From assembly GCA_024509875.1 (NCBI GenBank), contig JAMPIV010003456.1, positions 1 to 64,000 of the forward strand: a stretch of 64,000 nucleotides of DNA. Reading direction: 5' to 3'. Below, in pieces: positions 47,904 through 59,759 of this stretch (positions within the stretch are counted from its first letter, which is position 1; each line of letters starts with the position of its first letter). Both the position numbers and the translations under genes were made by a program. This DNA comes from Oreohelix idahoensis (lineage: Eukaryota; Mollusca; Gastropoda; Stylommatophora; Oreohelicidae). The notes under the pieces were generated by a model. It made no database searches and was not told the origin of the DNA. It saw only the letters and a list, made by a program, of their open reading frames with translations.

Positions 47904-47933
47904 ATTGGGCGGGGAGTGTTCGTTCTATAAATA
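47904..47933 (+). promoter_or_regulatory. Candidate Pol II promoter
   Basis: In 30 bases: ATTGG (inverted CCAAT box, 47904-47908), GGGCGGGG (GC box, 47907-47914) and TATAAATA (47926-47933). An initiator-like CCATACG follows with its A at 47961, about 35 bases after the TATA start. This combination stands out from the AT-rich surroundings. It could belong to a host gene or to an unrecognised mobile element. Confidence 0.5.
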
Positions 47934-47960
47934 GGTAACAAGGTAGTACGATCTGTGGCC

Positions 47961-48111
47961 ATACGATTCAAAAAATCTGCACCGAGGTGACAGAAAAGCT
48001 AAAAGACATAACGACTCAAGTCTTTGCCTTCTGATTGATCTGAGAGTAGTTTTAGATCCCGTAGAAGGCCAGTTCAGCTTTTTGTGTGTGTGTGAATATA
48101 TTTGCCTGAGG
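47961..48111 (+). other. Candidate non-coding first exon
   Basis: Runs from the predicted start to CTGAGG followed by GTAAGAAAG, a strong splice donor (GT at 48112). There is no long open frame. It depends on the promoter call. Confidence 0.3.
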
Positions 48112-50078
48112 GTAAGAAAGATATATTTATTTGCATATTTGGTTAACTATTAACCTGTGTATAACTAGACTATGTGTTCAAATGCTAAGTAGAAAGTGAA
48201 ACTTATGTGTTTTGCCATACTGACCCATTTATGAATGTGTGTAGTTTTGCAGACATGTTCGAAATGAAAAAAAAAATTTGTATAGTGTTTGCAAATATGG
48301 CAACAAATTACGGGACCAGTAAGTGTTAGTAGTGGTTTAAATTGGTATTTATCTTCTGAGTGACACACTGTTCAAAGATCAATGTGACTATAAACGTACA
48401 GGAAAGGTTAGAATGAAGTAATCAATAGGTCACATGCTGTTTTGGGTACTCAACCTGATTATTGTACGGAAGCAAAATGCATGGACTAAGGACACTAACG
48501 TTGAATCAATACAGAGAAAAGAATGATCACTGGAACGGACTGTAGGCAAAGAAATTCTAGGTCGTGAGCAACTAGTTAGCACAATAACTGAAAAATGGTA
48601 AGACTTAATGTTGTTTCGTGGGTGAGGTGAATTGAGGTAGACTTCTACATGGAATGTGGTTGTCCTTTTATTCCAGGTTATGTCAACATCATTACCTCGT
48701 GACTGCATTCACTTGAGAGTGGAAGTGTTAATGTGGTGATGAGAGCTCCCTCATATAACCTGGAGTCAGATTCCCATCTTCTCAGTCAGGAGTCTACAAA
48801 GTTTTGTGGTCTGCAGTGAGTGTATGAAAATTCAGCAGCAAACATCAAAAGATAATGTCCTTTAATAAAACAGGCCCGTGATAAATTCATCCACCAATTC
48901 ACTAAATAGTTAACCATACTAGGTTTACAACCCGTTTTAGGATGAATAGGATTAAGACCCTCCCAAATAAAATAAAGAAATACTTTACAAGCCAGTGTTA
49001 GCAGAAGTTAATCATGCAGACGAACAGAGAGCTGTGTAGTTATTCCTATGACAATCTACCTTCTGGAAGGGATGTTCCAATATATTTTATTTTGATTTGT
49101 AAATATCATTTTATTGCTTATTTTGAGTATTTCCTGAGCCTGAAAATATTGAGGTTCAGACAATTAGAATTGTACTTAAAATTTCATCCAGTCCTGTGCT
49201 TAATAATTTTTATTAAGTTAAAGTTCTGTTTGAAATCAATACCTGTGTATATTATATTAAATAAATTAACGCTAGACAATTTGCCCAAATAACAGCAACA
49301 CAGATCAGGATCATTCAAGTACTCAAGTTGGGATCTAAAAGTAGGTAGCAGTTATGGACCTCAGAGTACAAACATCATCATCATTTTCTCTGAGAACTTA
49401 CATATCTTGACCCCACTAAAAATTGATGTCCTATGAACTACCCATTTATGCTCTTTTCAGAGAAGAGGGGTATTATTATAGAAGACCATCTCTGTCTGGC
49501 ATTATCGGGCACTATCCTGGTATCATTCTGATACACCTATTTTGTCCAGCTGATGATAGTCCCTTTACTTTTATTTAACCATCTAGAACCTCTTATGACA
49601 CCTGTCTCACTCCCGTAATTTCCAGATCCTTAAACGTTTTTGTACGTTGTTCCCCAAGAAGAACCTATCCGCATGTCATGTCCCATAGGTCTTCCTTATT
49701 AAGTTAATGAATTTCGTTGGGAACTCCATAAAATGCCTCAGCAATTTCCAAAATGAAAACATAGAATGCTGTTAATTTTTCTAGAATTTCTTGTACTGAT
49801 ATTTACCATTTATTTCATCGTCCATGGGTTCGCGGGAAGGACCAACTGAGTTCTGCTGTGAATTTTCCTAGTATGATTATACATCGTGATTATCCTCCTA
49901 GAAGCTCTTCTGACACACCTTCAGATCCATCTTTACCTTGATTTTCTTCGAAACCCTCCTTTCCGTTGATTAGCACGTATAAGTCAGATCGGTTTTTTTT
50001 TTGGTTGGCCAATTTGCAATCTGACCAGATGAACGGTCAGAATTTTGTCTATATTTCAGACTGTCTTTTTTCTCGCAC

Positions 50079-50111
<33 letters not shown>

Positions 50112-50863
50112 CCTAATCGTCTTTTTTTTTTTTGATTAGTTTACTCATCTTTTGCAATCATGGGTCGAGAACCTCAAGCTTTTTCCTACTTGTTAAAATA
50201 TTTTTCATCCTCGGAAAAATCAGAGCAAGTGTAGTGTTTTTCTTTTTATACACTGTATGACTTATTTAGCTTTCTCTAGCAATCTATCTCGCACTGACAG
50301 ACACATACATGACACATCATTTGTATCCTACGTTTAAAATGTTCCGTCTTGCGAAGTGTACATTCATTATTTCCTTTCAAATGTTCCTCCTTCCCCCCCC
50401 ACCCCCGTAATACGCGCATAGAATCAGGTGCATGGAAACTCAAGAGTTAAAAACTGTTGATTCACATCATGTATGAAAGTTAATTAATATTTTTCTCAAA
50501 ATAACACTTTGTTTACAGAAGTGTTTTTTTTCTAGACGTTTTCGTGTCTAATATGGGATACAATTATATTGGTTTCTATTTTAATCTCTGGATGTTGTAC
50601 AGATGTTCATGAAATTATTATTTTTTTTTTTTCTGACTGCAGTTGCTCTGGCAGATTTGTGTTCCGATGTTGTCTTTCAGGTAACTGAATACAGGTATCG
50701 TTTTTTTTTTCGTTTTTTTTAATTTTTTAAATGTATATACTAGTGAAAGAAAAGGTAAGCAACAAATTTCGAAATGGATAAAAACACATTTAACGAAGTC
50801 CATTAGCCTAGTATCACAAAAAACGCCTTGATCTGGAACTTGCAAGGTACTTGGATTAAAGAA
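48112..50863. other. No gene recognised; long T runs
   Basis: AT-rich, with runs of T near 50090-50140 and 50700-50730. If the upstream promoter is real this would be intron. No exon with coding support seen. Confidence 0.4.
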
Positions 50864-51048
50864 CAGCCTGTAAATGGGTACCTGTAATTTGCTCGTGATT
50901 TAGGGAAAGAAAAACCAGGGAATAAAGGGAACTAGTCACCCCTGCTCCCGATTGCTGGACCTAGTATAGTTATGTCTCCAGAACACTTCACCTCCCCTCC
51001 GGCAGTGAACCCCCCAGTTATATGGGACTAACCTTTAGTAAATCGAAG
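50864..51048 (+). repeat. tRNA-derived SINE, 5'-truncated
   Basis: CAGCCTGTAAATGGGTACCT, ACTAGTCACCCCTG, GGACCTAGTATAGTTATGTC and TATGGGACTAACCTTTAGTA follow the body and tail order of the 45.0-kb copy. The tRNA-like head is absent. Confidence 0.7.
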
Positions 51049-51715
51049 GATTCTCCTGTAGAAAAAATGGAGCGGATACCCCAAAAACTAGAATACATTG
51101 ACAGATTTCGTAAAGGCCGTTTTTCAAGGAAAACCAAATCCCCCACCTCCCCTCAAAAAGGTAGATAGCTAACGATTGTTGATACTATTAATGTTCACAT
51201 TCACATCCACACACACACGTACAATGATCATACATGTGTACAAAAGTGCAGAATCAAATTATGAACTTAATTATCTAATACGAATTCCTGGCACTAATTG
51301 GCAGAGGAAAATCAGAAATTACGTTCTCTGGAGTCGAAGAAAAGAAAAACCTACGTATCTCTACAAACTCAGACAAGAAAATGGAGGTTCATGCTGAGAA
51401 AATATTAGTGTAATGCTGTCTACTTTTCAAGAAGAGTGCCCCTTTCCGTAGGCGATAATGTCTCTCACAACTATCAATACTTAGTTGCTGTTTATCAACC
51501 CTTGATATTGCTAACGATGCCAAAAAAACTATTGAGAATCCTCTGCCTTCCTCTTTAACTATTTCCCTCATTGTCGTATGCTGTGATAATCGTATTTTAA
51601 TTCCGTTTTCCATCACGTGCACGCAGGACAGGACGTTGAGGCTGATGGTCACGCAAGAGGAGATGGGTGGAGAAATGGGGTGTAATTATTTTGTTGATGG
51701 GGTCTATGCTTGTGA
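51049..51715. other. No gene recognised
   Basis: No supported gene; includes a short CA-rich patch near 51210. Confidence 0.4.
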
Positions 51716-51846
51716 TGTGGGTGGGGGGGGGGGGGGGTGGGTGGGGGGGGGGCGGGGGGGGGGGGGGGGAGCGGGGCGGTGGGGTGGGGGGGGGGGGGGG
51801 GGGGGGTAGGGGTGGGGGGAGTGGGGGGGGGGGGGGGGGGGGGGGT

Positions 51847-51883
<37 letters not shown>

Positions 51884-51985
51884 GGGGGGGGCGGTGGGGG
51901 GGGGGGGGGGGGGGGGGGGGGTGGGGGTGGGGGGGGGGGGGGGGGGGGGGGTGGGTGGGGGGGGGGGGGTGGTGGGGGTGGGGGG
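51716..51985 (+). repeat. Poly-G tract, ~270 bp
   Basis: About 270 bases of G with scattered T, A and C interruptions. Open frames here read poly-Gly or poly-Pro and are trivial consequences of composition. Confidence 0.9.
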
Positions 51986-52735
51986 TTGTTCGGATATGTA
52001 TACTGTTTCTTTGTGAAATAAGTTTTATTTCGATCACCTGCCTCCGTCAAAGCATTCCAGTCACCCACTTTATTCTAGATGTCAATGGTATTACTAAAAA
52101 TTTTGCTATAAAAAACATACCTCTTGCCATCAGAGATTTATCGAGCATATTTGTCCATTGCCCTTGATTTACGTACAGATGGCTGTATCGAGTGTAACAG
52201 TCAAGAACTCTCATCCCATGTGCAACAAATCTCTCAAATGGAAGTAACACAATACCTAGTGGATACACCAGACACTAACCATCCACGGATAATGAGAATA
52301 TCTTTTAGGTGACGAAAAGGTAGATAAAGATTTGAAAGATGTGGGTCGCATATGAAAGGATGCTCAAGATAAATCCAAGGAGGGACCAACAGGTGAGAAA
52401 AATTTTGGTCAGAAATTTAATGAGGTCTGTTGGAAATGGCGGGAGAGTAACTAAAAAAAACGGACTTTCTGACATAAACAGAAACATTTTAATGAAACAT
52501 GGTCCATCATCCTCATCATTATCATCATCATCATCCTCGTCCATCATTTTCTTTTGCGCTTCTTAGAGAGCATGAAACCACAACAGCAGCTGGTCTCCTT
52601 GTAAAAAACCTGCACCAAGAATTCTAATGTTACTGCAGCAGTTGTTGTCTGTGGCAATTTGTTTTACATGATCAGGTTGTCAGCCACATGCATAAACTTA
52701 ACTCTTTGAATCCGCAATTATTTTCCACCCTGTGC
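51986..52735. other. Flank left of element C, no gene recognised
   Basis: Contains a short (ATC)n near 52512-52545. No coding support. Confidence 0.4.
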
Positions 52736-53802
52736 GCGATGTCAGGTTGATTAGGGGTTGTCTCCCCTTGTTTATTCATTCATTGTGTTTGACCTTTAGG
52801 GTCAGAGGTTGTCAGTTCGGCGTAGGCCTATGGGAAGGTTTTTTAAGCGGGAGTGAGATATACTTCCGGGAAGCCGGGAGGTCCTGTTTTTCTGAAGGGA
52901 CCAAGAGTCCATTGTTTTTCGGGGAGAATCTTCGAAGTAACTGCTATGGCAGTTTTCCCCAGTGAATCTCTGTGCGTCGGGATGACGACAGAATTCCTTG
53001 TGTAGTTCTGAGGATTCATTTACCAGGTAATACCGACCTTTATGCATTATTACGCTTTTCGGTGGCAGAACATGTAAAGGATTACCTAGGGTGAACAGCA
53101 TTTCACGGATCCGCCATTTCAGAACTTATATATTTGTGCTCGAGGTAGCCATCCAAGACTGTTAGTCTTATATTGTCCAGAAATCCAGTGACGAAGATAT
53201 ATTGTGGGAGCCGCAGATTGGCGGAACTTCTATCTACAATAAGTATTACTGCAGGGTTGATGATAACCTATTTAACAGAAGTACACGGCCGACGTTAGGA
53301 CGAGGCCTGTGCTTTCGGCTATTATACTACAGCCTGATATGTGCAATTGGCAGGGAGTGCCAAGTTGCACCTGTGTGTCAAGGTAACTAAGGCATCTGAC
53401 GCGTTTAGTCAGAGACGCCAAGGGCGACGCTACGAACTGTCATTATTGAAGAACTTTGCTATTGACCATGCACGTCTATTCTGATGTTTACCTTTTTGAA
53501 TGCCAAATGTATACCTATCGATGTCAGGTCAGCATGACCTTGTTACACTGACTGTTCCTGTTGATATTATGTGTGTTCCCGTCAATAAATGTCTTGAAAC
53601 ATGCCTGCAGTGTCAAAGCATCCTTGATTACTGCATGTGAGAGTATGGGTTGCAGGATCTACATCTATACGAGCCTAAACACATTCGCGTCTTCATTCGC
53701 ACCCACACTCAATTCATCATACGCTCGCACTACACATCTAACAACATGTATACTGTCTTGGGCCAGTGATCACATCATCGCAAGAAAAAAAAGACAGTTA
53801 CA
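52736..53802 (+). repeat. Element C 5' LTR, 5'-truncated
   Basis: Begins GCGATGTCAGGTTG, which is position ~81 of the right LTR. TATATAT at 53127-53133, AATAAA at 53584-53589, end GACAGTTACA. A 62-codon sense frame (53202-53390, MWEPQIGG...) lies just downstream of the TATA. Confidence 0.88.
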
Positions 53803-55210
53803 TTTCTGGTGGACCAGTTACGTGGGCTCTTATGATACATTTCTTGTCGCCAATGTGGCCTAGAAACTTACATTTCTGATGGACCAGATCTGTGGGTTTA
53901 AAAAGAACAGAGCGAGCATTTGACATTATTGTTGACATTTATGGATCCAGAAAATTACATTCCTGGTTGGCTGTTACATGTATGATGTCTCCAGTTTTGT
54001 CGAGAAAGTTACAAGAAGGACAAGTACACATTACACTTCTGATCTGTGGGTCTAAGCTACACACGGGACAGCCGTAACACAGCGCTAATTCTACACTTGC
54101 AAGTTTTGGCTACAACAGGACAGATATAGGTCATCAACGGTTGACACAAATAAACAGTACGAGCATTTATATTATAATGCTACATAAAGCATAACAAGAC
54201 AAGTACTGAAGTGAACTACTAGGCATTTGCTACGTGGACCATAACTGCATAGAAGGCGGGTTCCTATTGTAAACAGTACTGCGGGTTGTTACACGTTTCA
54301 TTCAACAACAGACTTTTCTAGGTCAGAGTATTCAAGCTACATTGTTGGAGGTCAAGTGTCTGTAAACAGTACGTGAAATTGTAAACATTCAATGTGCAAG
54401 CCCTAATTTGAGAAGGTCATAGTAACTTTGGTTCGTGAATACCACTTTATGTTACAGTGGATTTGACGTTCAGTGCGCGTTTGACATTTCGTTTCTGTGT
54501 TCGCAGGAGCAAGAAATTTATTTTAGTTTCAGCTGTGACTGAACTTGTTCTGCAACACATTGAAATTGATTGCTATATGTTTATGTCACTTCTACTGTTT
54601 TGTGTATTTTTCTGCGGGTTTTTCGGTTGGTGGGTCTTACGGTAAATATGCCACTTGATCGAGGCTTACTGTAAGCGGTCTGTAGGTGCAAATTTTCTTA
54701 ATTTGGAAATTTGCTAGTGACAATTGGTCGCTATTGATGTTAGCTGTGATGTAATTGTACTTAACGTTGTTTTTTGTAATATTTTGTCTGTTTTTCAGTT
54801 TTGATTGTCGATTTGTTTTGTTTGTATTCTGTAGGTCTCTCCTTTCTTGTGTATTTCTCTACACATTTTTGGTTAAAACAGTGTTGCCATTTGTATTGTT
54901 TTGTATTTTTGTCTTTGTATTTTTTTTTGGTTGTACTACATTACTGTCATGCACAGTCTACATACACATACTTGGTCATGTTTTGATATTATTGATAAGG
55001 TAGACTCTTCATATAGAGTTTGTTAAATAATATTATATAAGATATTTATACAAGTTCTTTGATAAAAGACTTGTTATCTACAAAGATTGAGACAGTAAAA
55101 TAAAGTGAAGTGAGTATACAAGTCTAGCATTTCAGACTTGTCTCCCATTGAAGTGGGATAAGGTAATTTATTTAATTTTTTTTTTCAGGTTTCTGATCTC
55201 ATTAGACAGA
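53803..55210 (+). other. Element C leader with primer-binding site and hairpins
   Basis: Starts TTTC then TGGTGGACCAG (53807-53817), the candidate primer-binding site. Two variants of the TTACATTTCTG / TGGACCAG sequence recur at the LTR junction and near 53867-53889. The hairpin pair lies at 54688-54736, preceded by the TTCTGCGGGTTTTTCGGTTGG-like block near 54611. A T-rich tract ending CAG (55186-55188) lies 22 bases before the gag ATG. Confidence 0.7.
54688..54736 (+). promoter_or_regulatory. Conserved leader hairpin pair, element C
   Basis: GCAAATTTTC...GGAAATTTGC, then TAGTGAC-AATTG-GTCGCTA. Identical to element A and structurally matched in element B. Confidence 0.55.
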
Positions 55211-57225
55211 ATGTCTACATTGGATTTCTTCATCCAGCAAGGGTTGACCCTTGGTAAGTCTGGTAAAGAATTTGGAAGAATATTCATCTGCTCAATTCGC
55301 CATTGCATTAAAGTCAGAAGAAAAGAAACAAAAAGAGGAAATTAAATTGAAAGCAGAAGCTGAACTAAAGAAGCTAGAAGCTGAGAATAGAAGATTAGAA
55401 CTTGAAGAAAGAAGGTATCAAAGAGAGGCTGAGGAGAGAAAAGCTCAAGCTGCTGCTGAGGAGAGGAAAGCTCAAACTGCAGCTGATGAAAGAAAATTCC
55501 AGATGGAAATGGAAGACAAAAAACTTCAAGCTGCTGCAGAGGGAAAAAAACTTCAAGCTGCTGCAGAGGAAAAAAAACTTCAAGCTGCTGCTGAGGCTGA
55601 AATTAGAAAAAATGGAACATGAGGAAAGAAAACAGAAGATGGAACTTGATGAAAAACTCGCAATTTTGGAGTTAGAGAAATTGAAATTGGCGAGTACGGG
55701 TGCTCAGCAAACAACTTCGAGTACGACAAAGGAGTTTGTTAGTAGGATTAAATTGCCTCATTTCAATCCTTTAAAGGATGACGTAGCAGATTATCTAGAT
55801 AGATTCCAATTTTTGTGCGATACGCATAACATAAAAAAGGAAAAATATGTTGAACAACTGATGCCATTTTTTACAGGTGACACAGTGACTACTCTTATGA
55901 CAATAGACGAACATGAGAGGACTAATTATGATGTTGTCAGGGCAGCATTACTAAAGAAATACCAATTAAAACAAGAAGACTATCGTCTTCGTTTTAGGAC
56001 AATGTTGCCAGAAAATGGAGTAGATTTCTCTTGATTTTGTTACAAAGATACGTCGTACATTTACACGATGGGTTGAGTTGTCTCAGATTGAGAAAACATA
56101 TGAAGGTCTAATGGACTTTATTATTGCGAGATAAGGTTTTGTCATCTGTTAATGATTCTTTTCTTGCATTCCTTCATGAGCGTAAGCCTAAAAAACTTAA
56201 AAGAAATGGAGGAATACTGTTGTCAGTATGCCACAGCACATCCCCATGCTACAGTTAGCAATTCTAAAGTGAAAGAAGGGTTGCCAGCTGCTTCGGCAAC
56301 ACCATATGGCCCTAATTTCAGAAAAAAAATTTCAGGGTGCTCAACAAAATTGGAATAGGGGAAGTAATCAAAATTACACTCAGAAGCGGAGTAATCCAAC
56401 ACATGATGGTTCTTCGTCTATGCAGTGGAGACAAGATGGTAGTTCTCGTAATTTTAGTGGTAATAATTTGAGACACTTTCGTAAAGGCTATCCAAATAAT
56501 AACTATTCAAATTTTCGAGGTAATCATTCTCGACGTCAAGATTATGACGATGGTGAATTTAGAAACCGGGATTCAAACCGGAATGATGATTACAATAGGC
56601 AATATGATAACAATTACAGGGGAAATGATAGTCGAAATAATTACAGGGGAAATGATAATCGAGGTAGACCTAGGTTTAACAAAAAAAGACCTTACCAACA
56701 GGCAAACTCTGCGCAACAAGAGTTTGATGGAGCCTGTAATACAGTAAATGATAGTGGTAACTCTAGGGCTATCACTGGTTGTGCTTTCGATTTTGGGAGA
56801 GCAACTGAATGCCCCCAATGCTTAACATTGTTTGACTCACAACTGTATCTACGCTAAGTTGTGGTCACCCTCTTCCTGCTCTACCTGCTACAGTTGCGCA
56901 TGATGGGAGAGGATCTCTCATCTTACATAAAGGTCTAATAAATGATAGGCTAGTCTCAGTACTTTTCGATTCGGGATGTACTACCGTCGGGGTTAAGGAG
57001 TCTCTGATAGATCCTTGCTGTGCCACGGGAAAAAACAATCAAATGTGTTACATTTGGTGGTACTATGGAAAGCTATCCTACTGCTATTATTAGGATTGAC
57101 ACTCCTTTCTTCACAGGAGATGTCCATGCATGTCTTCTTCCTAATCCTATTGCGGATCTTATAATCGGTCGTATTCATGGGGTTAAGGAATGCACCCCGC
57201 AACAAATTTCTAGTTGGGAAGAAAA
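55211..57225 (+). pseudogene. gag: Element C gag, nucleocapsid and protease, frame-broken
   Basis: Start ATG 55211 (MSTLDFFIQQGLTLGKSGKE). The helix is Glu/Lys/Gln-rich with 9-residue repeats (KLQAAAEEK), unlike A's. The capsid domain, RGNDSRN nucleocapsid, a CPQCLTLF segment and protease (VLFDSGCTTVG, ADLIIGRIHGVKE) then match A. Frame breaks relative to A: extra bases near 55269, 55609, 56033, 56117, 56330, 57030 and 57226, and a one-base loss near 56835. The six-A site at 56187-56192 is shared with A. Confidence 0.85.
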
Positions 57226-59759
57226 AAAACATTCAAACGGTCAATGCAGTGGTGACAAGAGCTCAAGCTCTTAATCCCCCAACTTCAGCTTATAATAGTA
57301 ATGAAGTTGATAGCCAAGACGAGCACTTGGTGATTTCCCATGACTCGTTTGTTAAACGTCAAGAAGAGGATCCTTCTTTGAAGAAATACTTCCTTCTTGC
57401 AAAGAAAGGGGATCCCAATCAAAATACGAATCACAAATCGTATATCACTATGAAGAATGGTATATTGGTACGAATGGTACAACACTCGGACAAGTCTATG
57501 CACTCGCAAATTCTTGTGCCTAAGTGTATGAGAGCCTTAATTCTTCGGCATGCACACGATTCTCAGTGTGCGGGACACATGGGTTTTTCCAGAACTAAAA
57601 CTAGAGTCCTTGCGTCATTCTTTTGGCCATTCGTGAATAAAGACATCCGAATTTATTGCCGATCTTGCAAAATTTGTCAAGAGGTCAAGTCTAGGGGTCC
57701 GAGACATGCTGCTCCTATTCAGGCTGCAGATATTCCGATTCGGCCGTTTCAGAAAATGGCTATAGACATCATTGGTCCGTTCAAAATTAAGTCAGCCAGA
57801 GGACACCAATTTATCCTCACTTGCGTGGACATGTGCACGCGTTGGCCAGAGGCTATTCCTCTGAAGAGCATATCAACTGTCGATATCGCTGATGCTCTTT
57901 GGCTCGTATTTTCTCGTCTGGGATTCCCCGGAGAAATACTGTCGGATCACGGCACTCAGTTAATTTCGGACGTTATGTCTCAGGTAATGGCTACGCTAGA
58001 CATTAAAAGGTCTCTCAGTAGTATTTATCATCCAATGTCCAATGGATTGGTAGAACGTCTTAACAGGACACTAAAGAACTTACTTGGCAAGATAACGGAG
58101 GATCATCCTGAAGATTGGGACAGGGTTTTACCTGCAGTCCTCTTTGCCTATAGAGAGGTTCCCAACGAGCATACAGGGTTTTCTCCTTTCGAACTTGTCT
58201 TTGGCGCGCAACCGCGCGGGCCAATGTCCTTGTTACACGATTTGATAACTTCCGATAATATTGACGATGATACACAATCGTCATATGAATATGTTATAGC
58301 TCTTAGAGAAAAGATTATCGAATCGTGCAGGTTAGCAACTTCATCTTCCGAATTTGCGAAAGAAAAAGCTAGGCGATTTGCTAATAAGAAAAGACGCCTA
58401 CGTCAACTTTGTCCTGGAGACAAAGCATATGTCTTACTGCCCTCAAGAGAGAATAGACTTCTCATTTCTTGGAAGGGTCCATACACTATAGTCTCGAAAA
58501 TTTCTGATGTCGACTATATTGTCGATGTGGATGGAAGGCATAAAACCTTCCATATAAATATGTTAACAGAGTTTATTGAACGTCCAGACTATTTACAGCC
58601 TATTTTCCAGGCGACGGACGACTCTCCAGTTCAACATGGTCACATCTCATCCCTGTCCGTTATACAGGATGAGGAAACTATTTTTTCTGACGTGAACTTA
58701 CCTCTTCCTACGATTCCACTTATTTCAACGGAATCGTGGAGAGACGTTACAGTCTCTTCTAACTTGTCTTTTGAGGAACAACGTCAAGTATCCTCTACGT
58801 TACAATCATATCAGGATGTCCTTACCGACATTCCTGGACACACAGATGTCATAGAACATGACATCATACTTACTGATCGTAATCCGATCAGAGTAAGACC
58901 ATACCCAATACCTATTCATTTTCAAGCACAAGTCGAGAAAGAATTGGATGAAATGATTCAACTACAAATAATTGAACCATCCACTTCAGCTTATTCTTCG
59001 TCGATAGTTATTGTTCGAAAGAAAGACAATAACATACGTCTTTGCGTTGATTATCGCAAATTAAATCAAGTTACGAAGTTCGATGCTGAACCTATGCCGT
59101 TATTAGATGATCTACTTATTAGACTTTCTAAAGCTAAATTCTTTACTAAACTAGACTTGTCGAAAGGTTATTGGCAAGTCCCATTGACGGAACACGCCAA
59201 ACCTCTCACTGCTTTTTCGACACCTAGGGGTCTGTTTCAATGGAATTTTATGCCTTTCGGGCTTATGAACGCCCCAGCGACTTTCGTGCGCATGAGGCGA
59301 CGAATTCTATCAGATCGTGCAGATGTCATTGCATATTTAGACGACATCTGTCTTTTCAGCGATACTTGGGAAGAACACTATGTGGGTCTGAAGGAATTGC
59401 TATCTACTCTACGTGAGCATAGTTTGACTGCTAAACCCTCTAAAGCTTTTGTTGGGTTTAGTGAAATTTCCTTCCTAGGTCATCGAGTTGGTCATGGTCT
59501 GTTGAAGACAGAGGACCAAAACATTTCAAAGATATTAAATATCTCGGTTCCGAAGACAAAAAAGCAAGTGCGTAGTCTCTTGGGATTGATACAATTCTAT
59601 GGAAGATTCATTGAGAATCTGTCCTCCATTATGGCACCACTTTCAACGTTATTGAAAAAAGGTTCTCCTAATATGGTGCGTTGGTCCCAAGAATGCCAAT
59701 CTTCATTGGATCAGGTTAAGAATTTGTTCTCATCCTATCTTAAGACTACCGACGATTGA
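57226..59759 (+). CDS. pol: Element C integrase-RT, single open frame
   Basis: The clearest view of the integrase-first order, open from 57177 for 860 codons. Residue numbers count from that Met. HHCC finger H127, H134, C164, C167; catalytic D197, D257, E293 (35 residues between the last two); GPY/F module at 434-436; RT from ~570, with YRKLNQVTKF near 626, LDLSKGYWQV near 660, and YLDD at 720-723. Integrase inserts the cDNA, RT makes it. The frame is lost near 59735 where a CTCAT-type 5-base direct repeat has lost one copy, giving a false end SYLKTTDD. The upstream Met is incidental. Confidence 0.92.

Noticed and set aside
51597..52068. Long poly-Pro and poly-Gly open frames
   Set aside because: They simply reflect the G-rich tract and appear in several frames on both strands.
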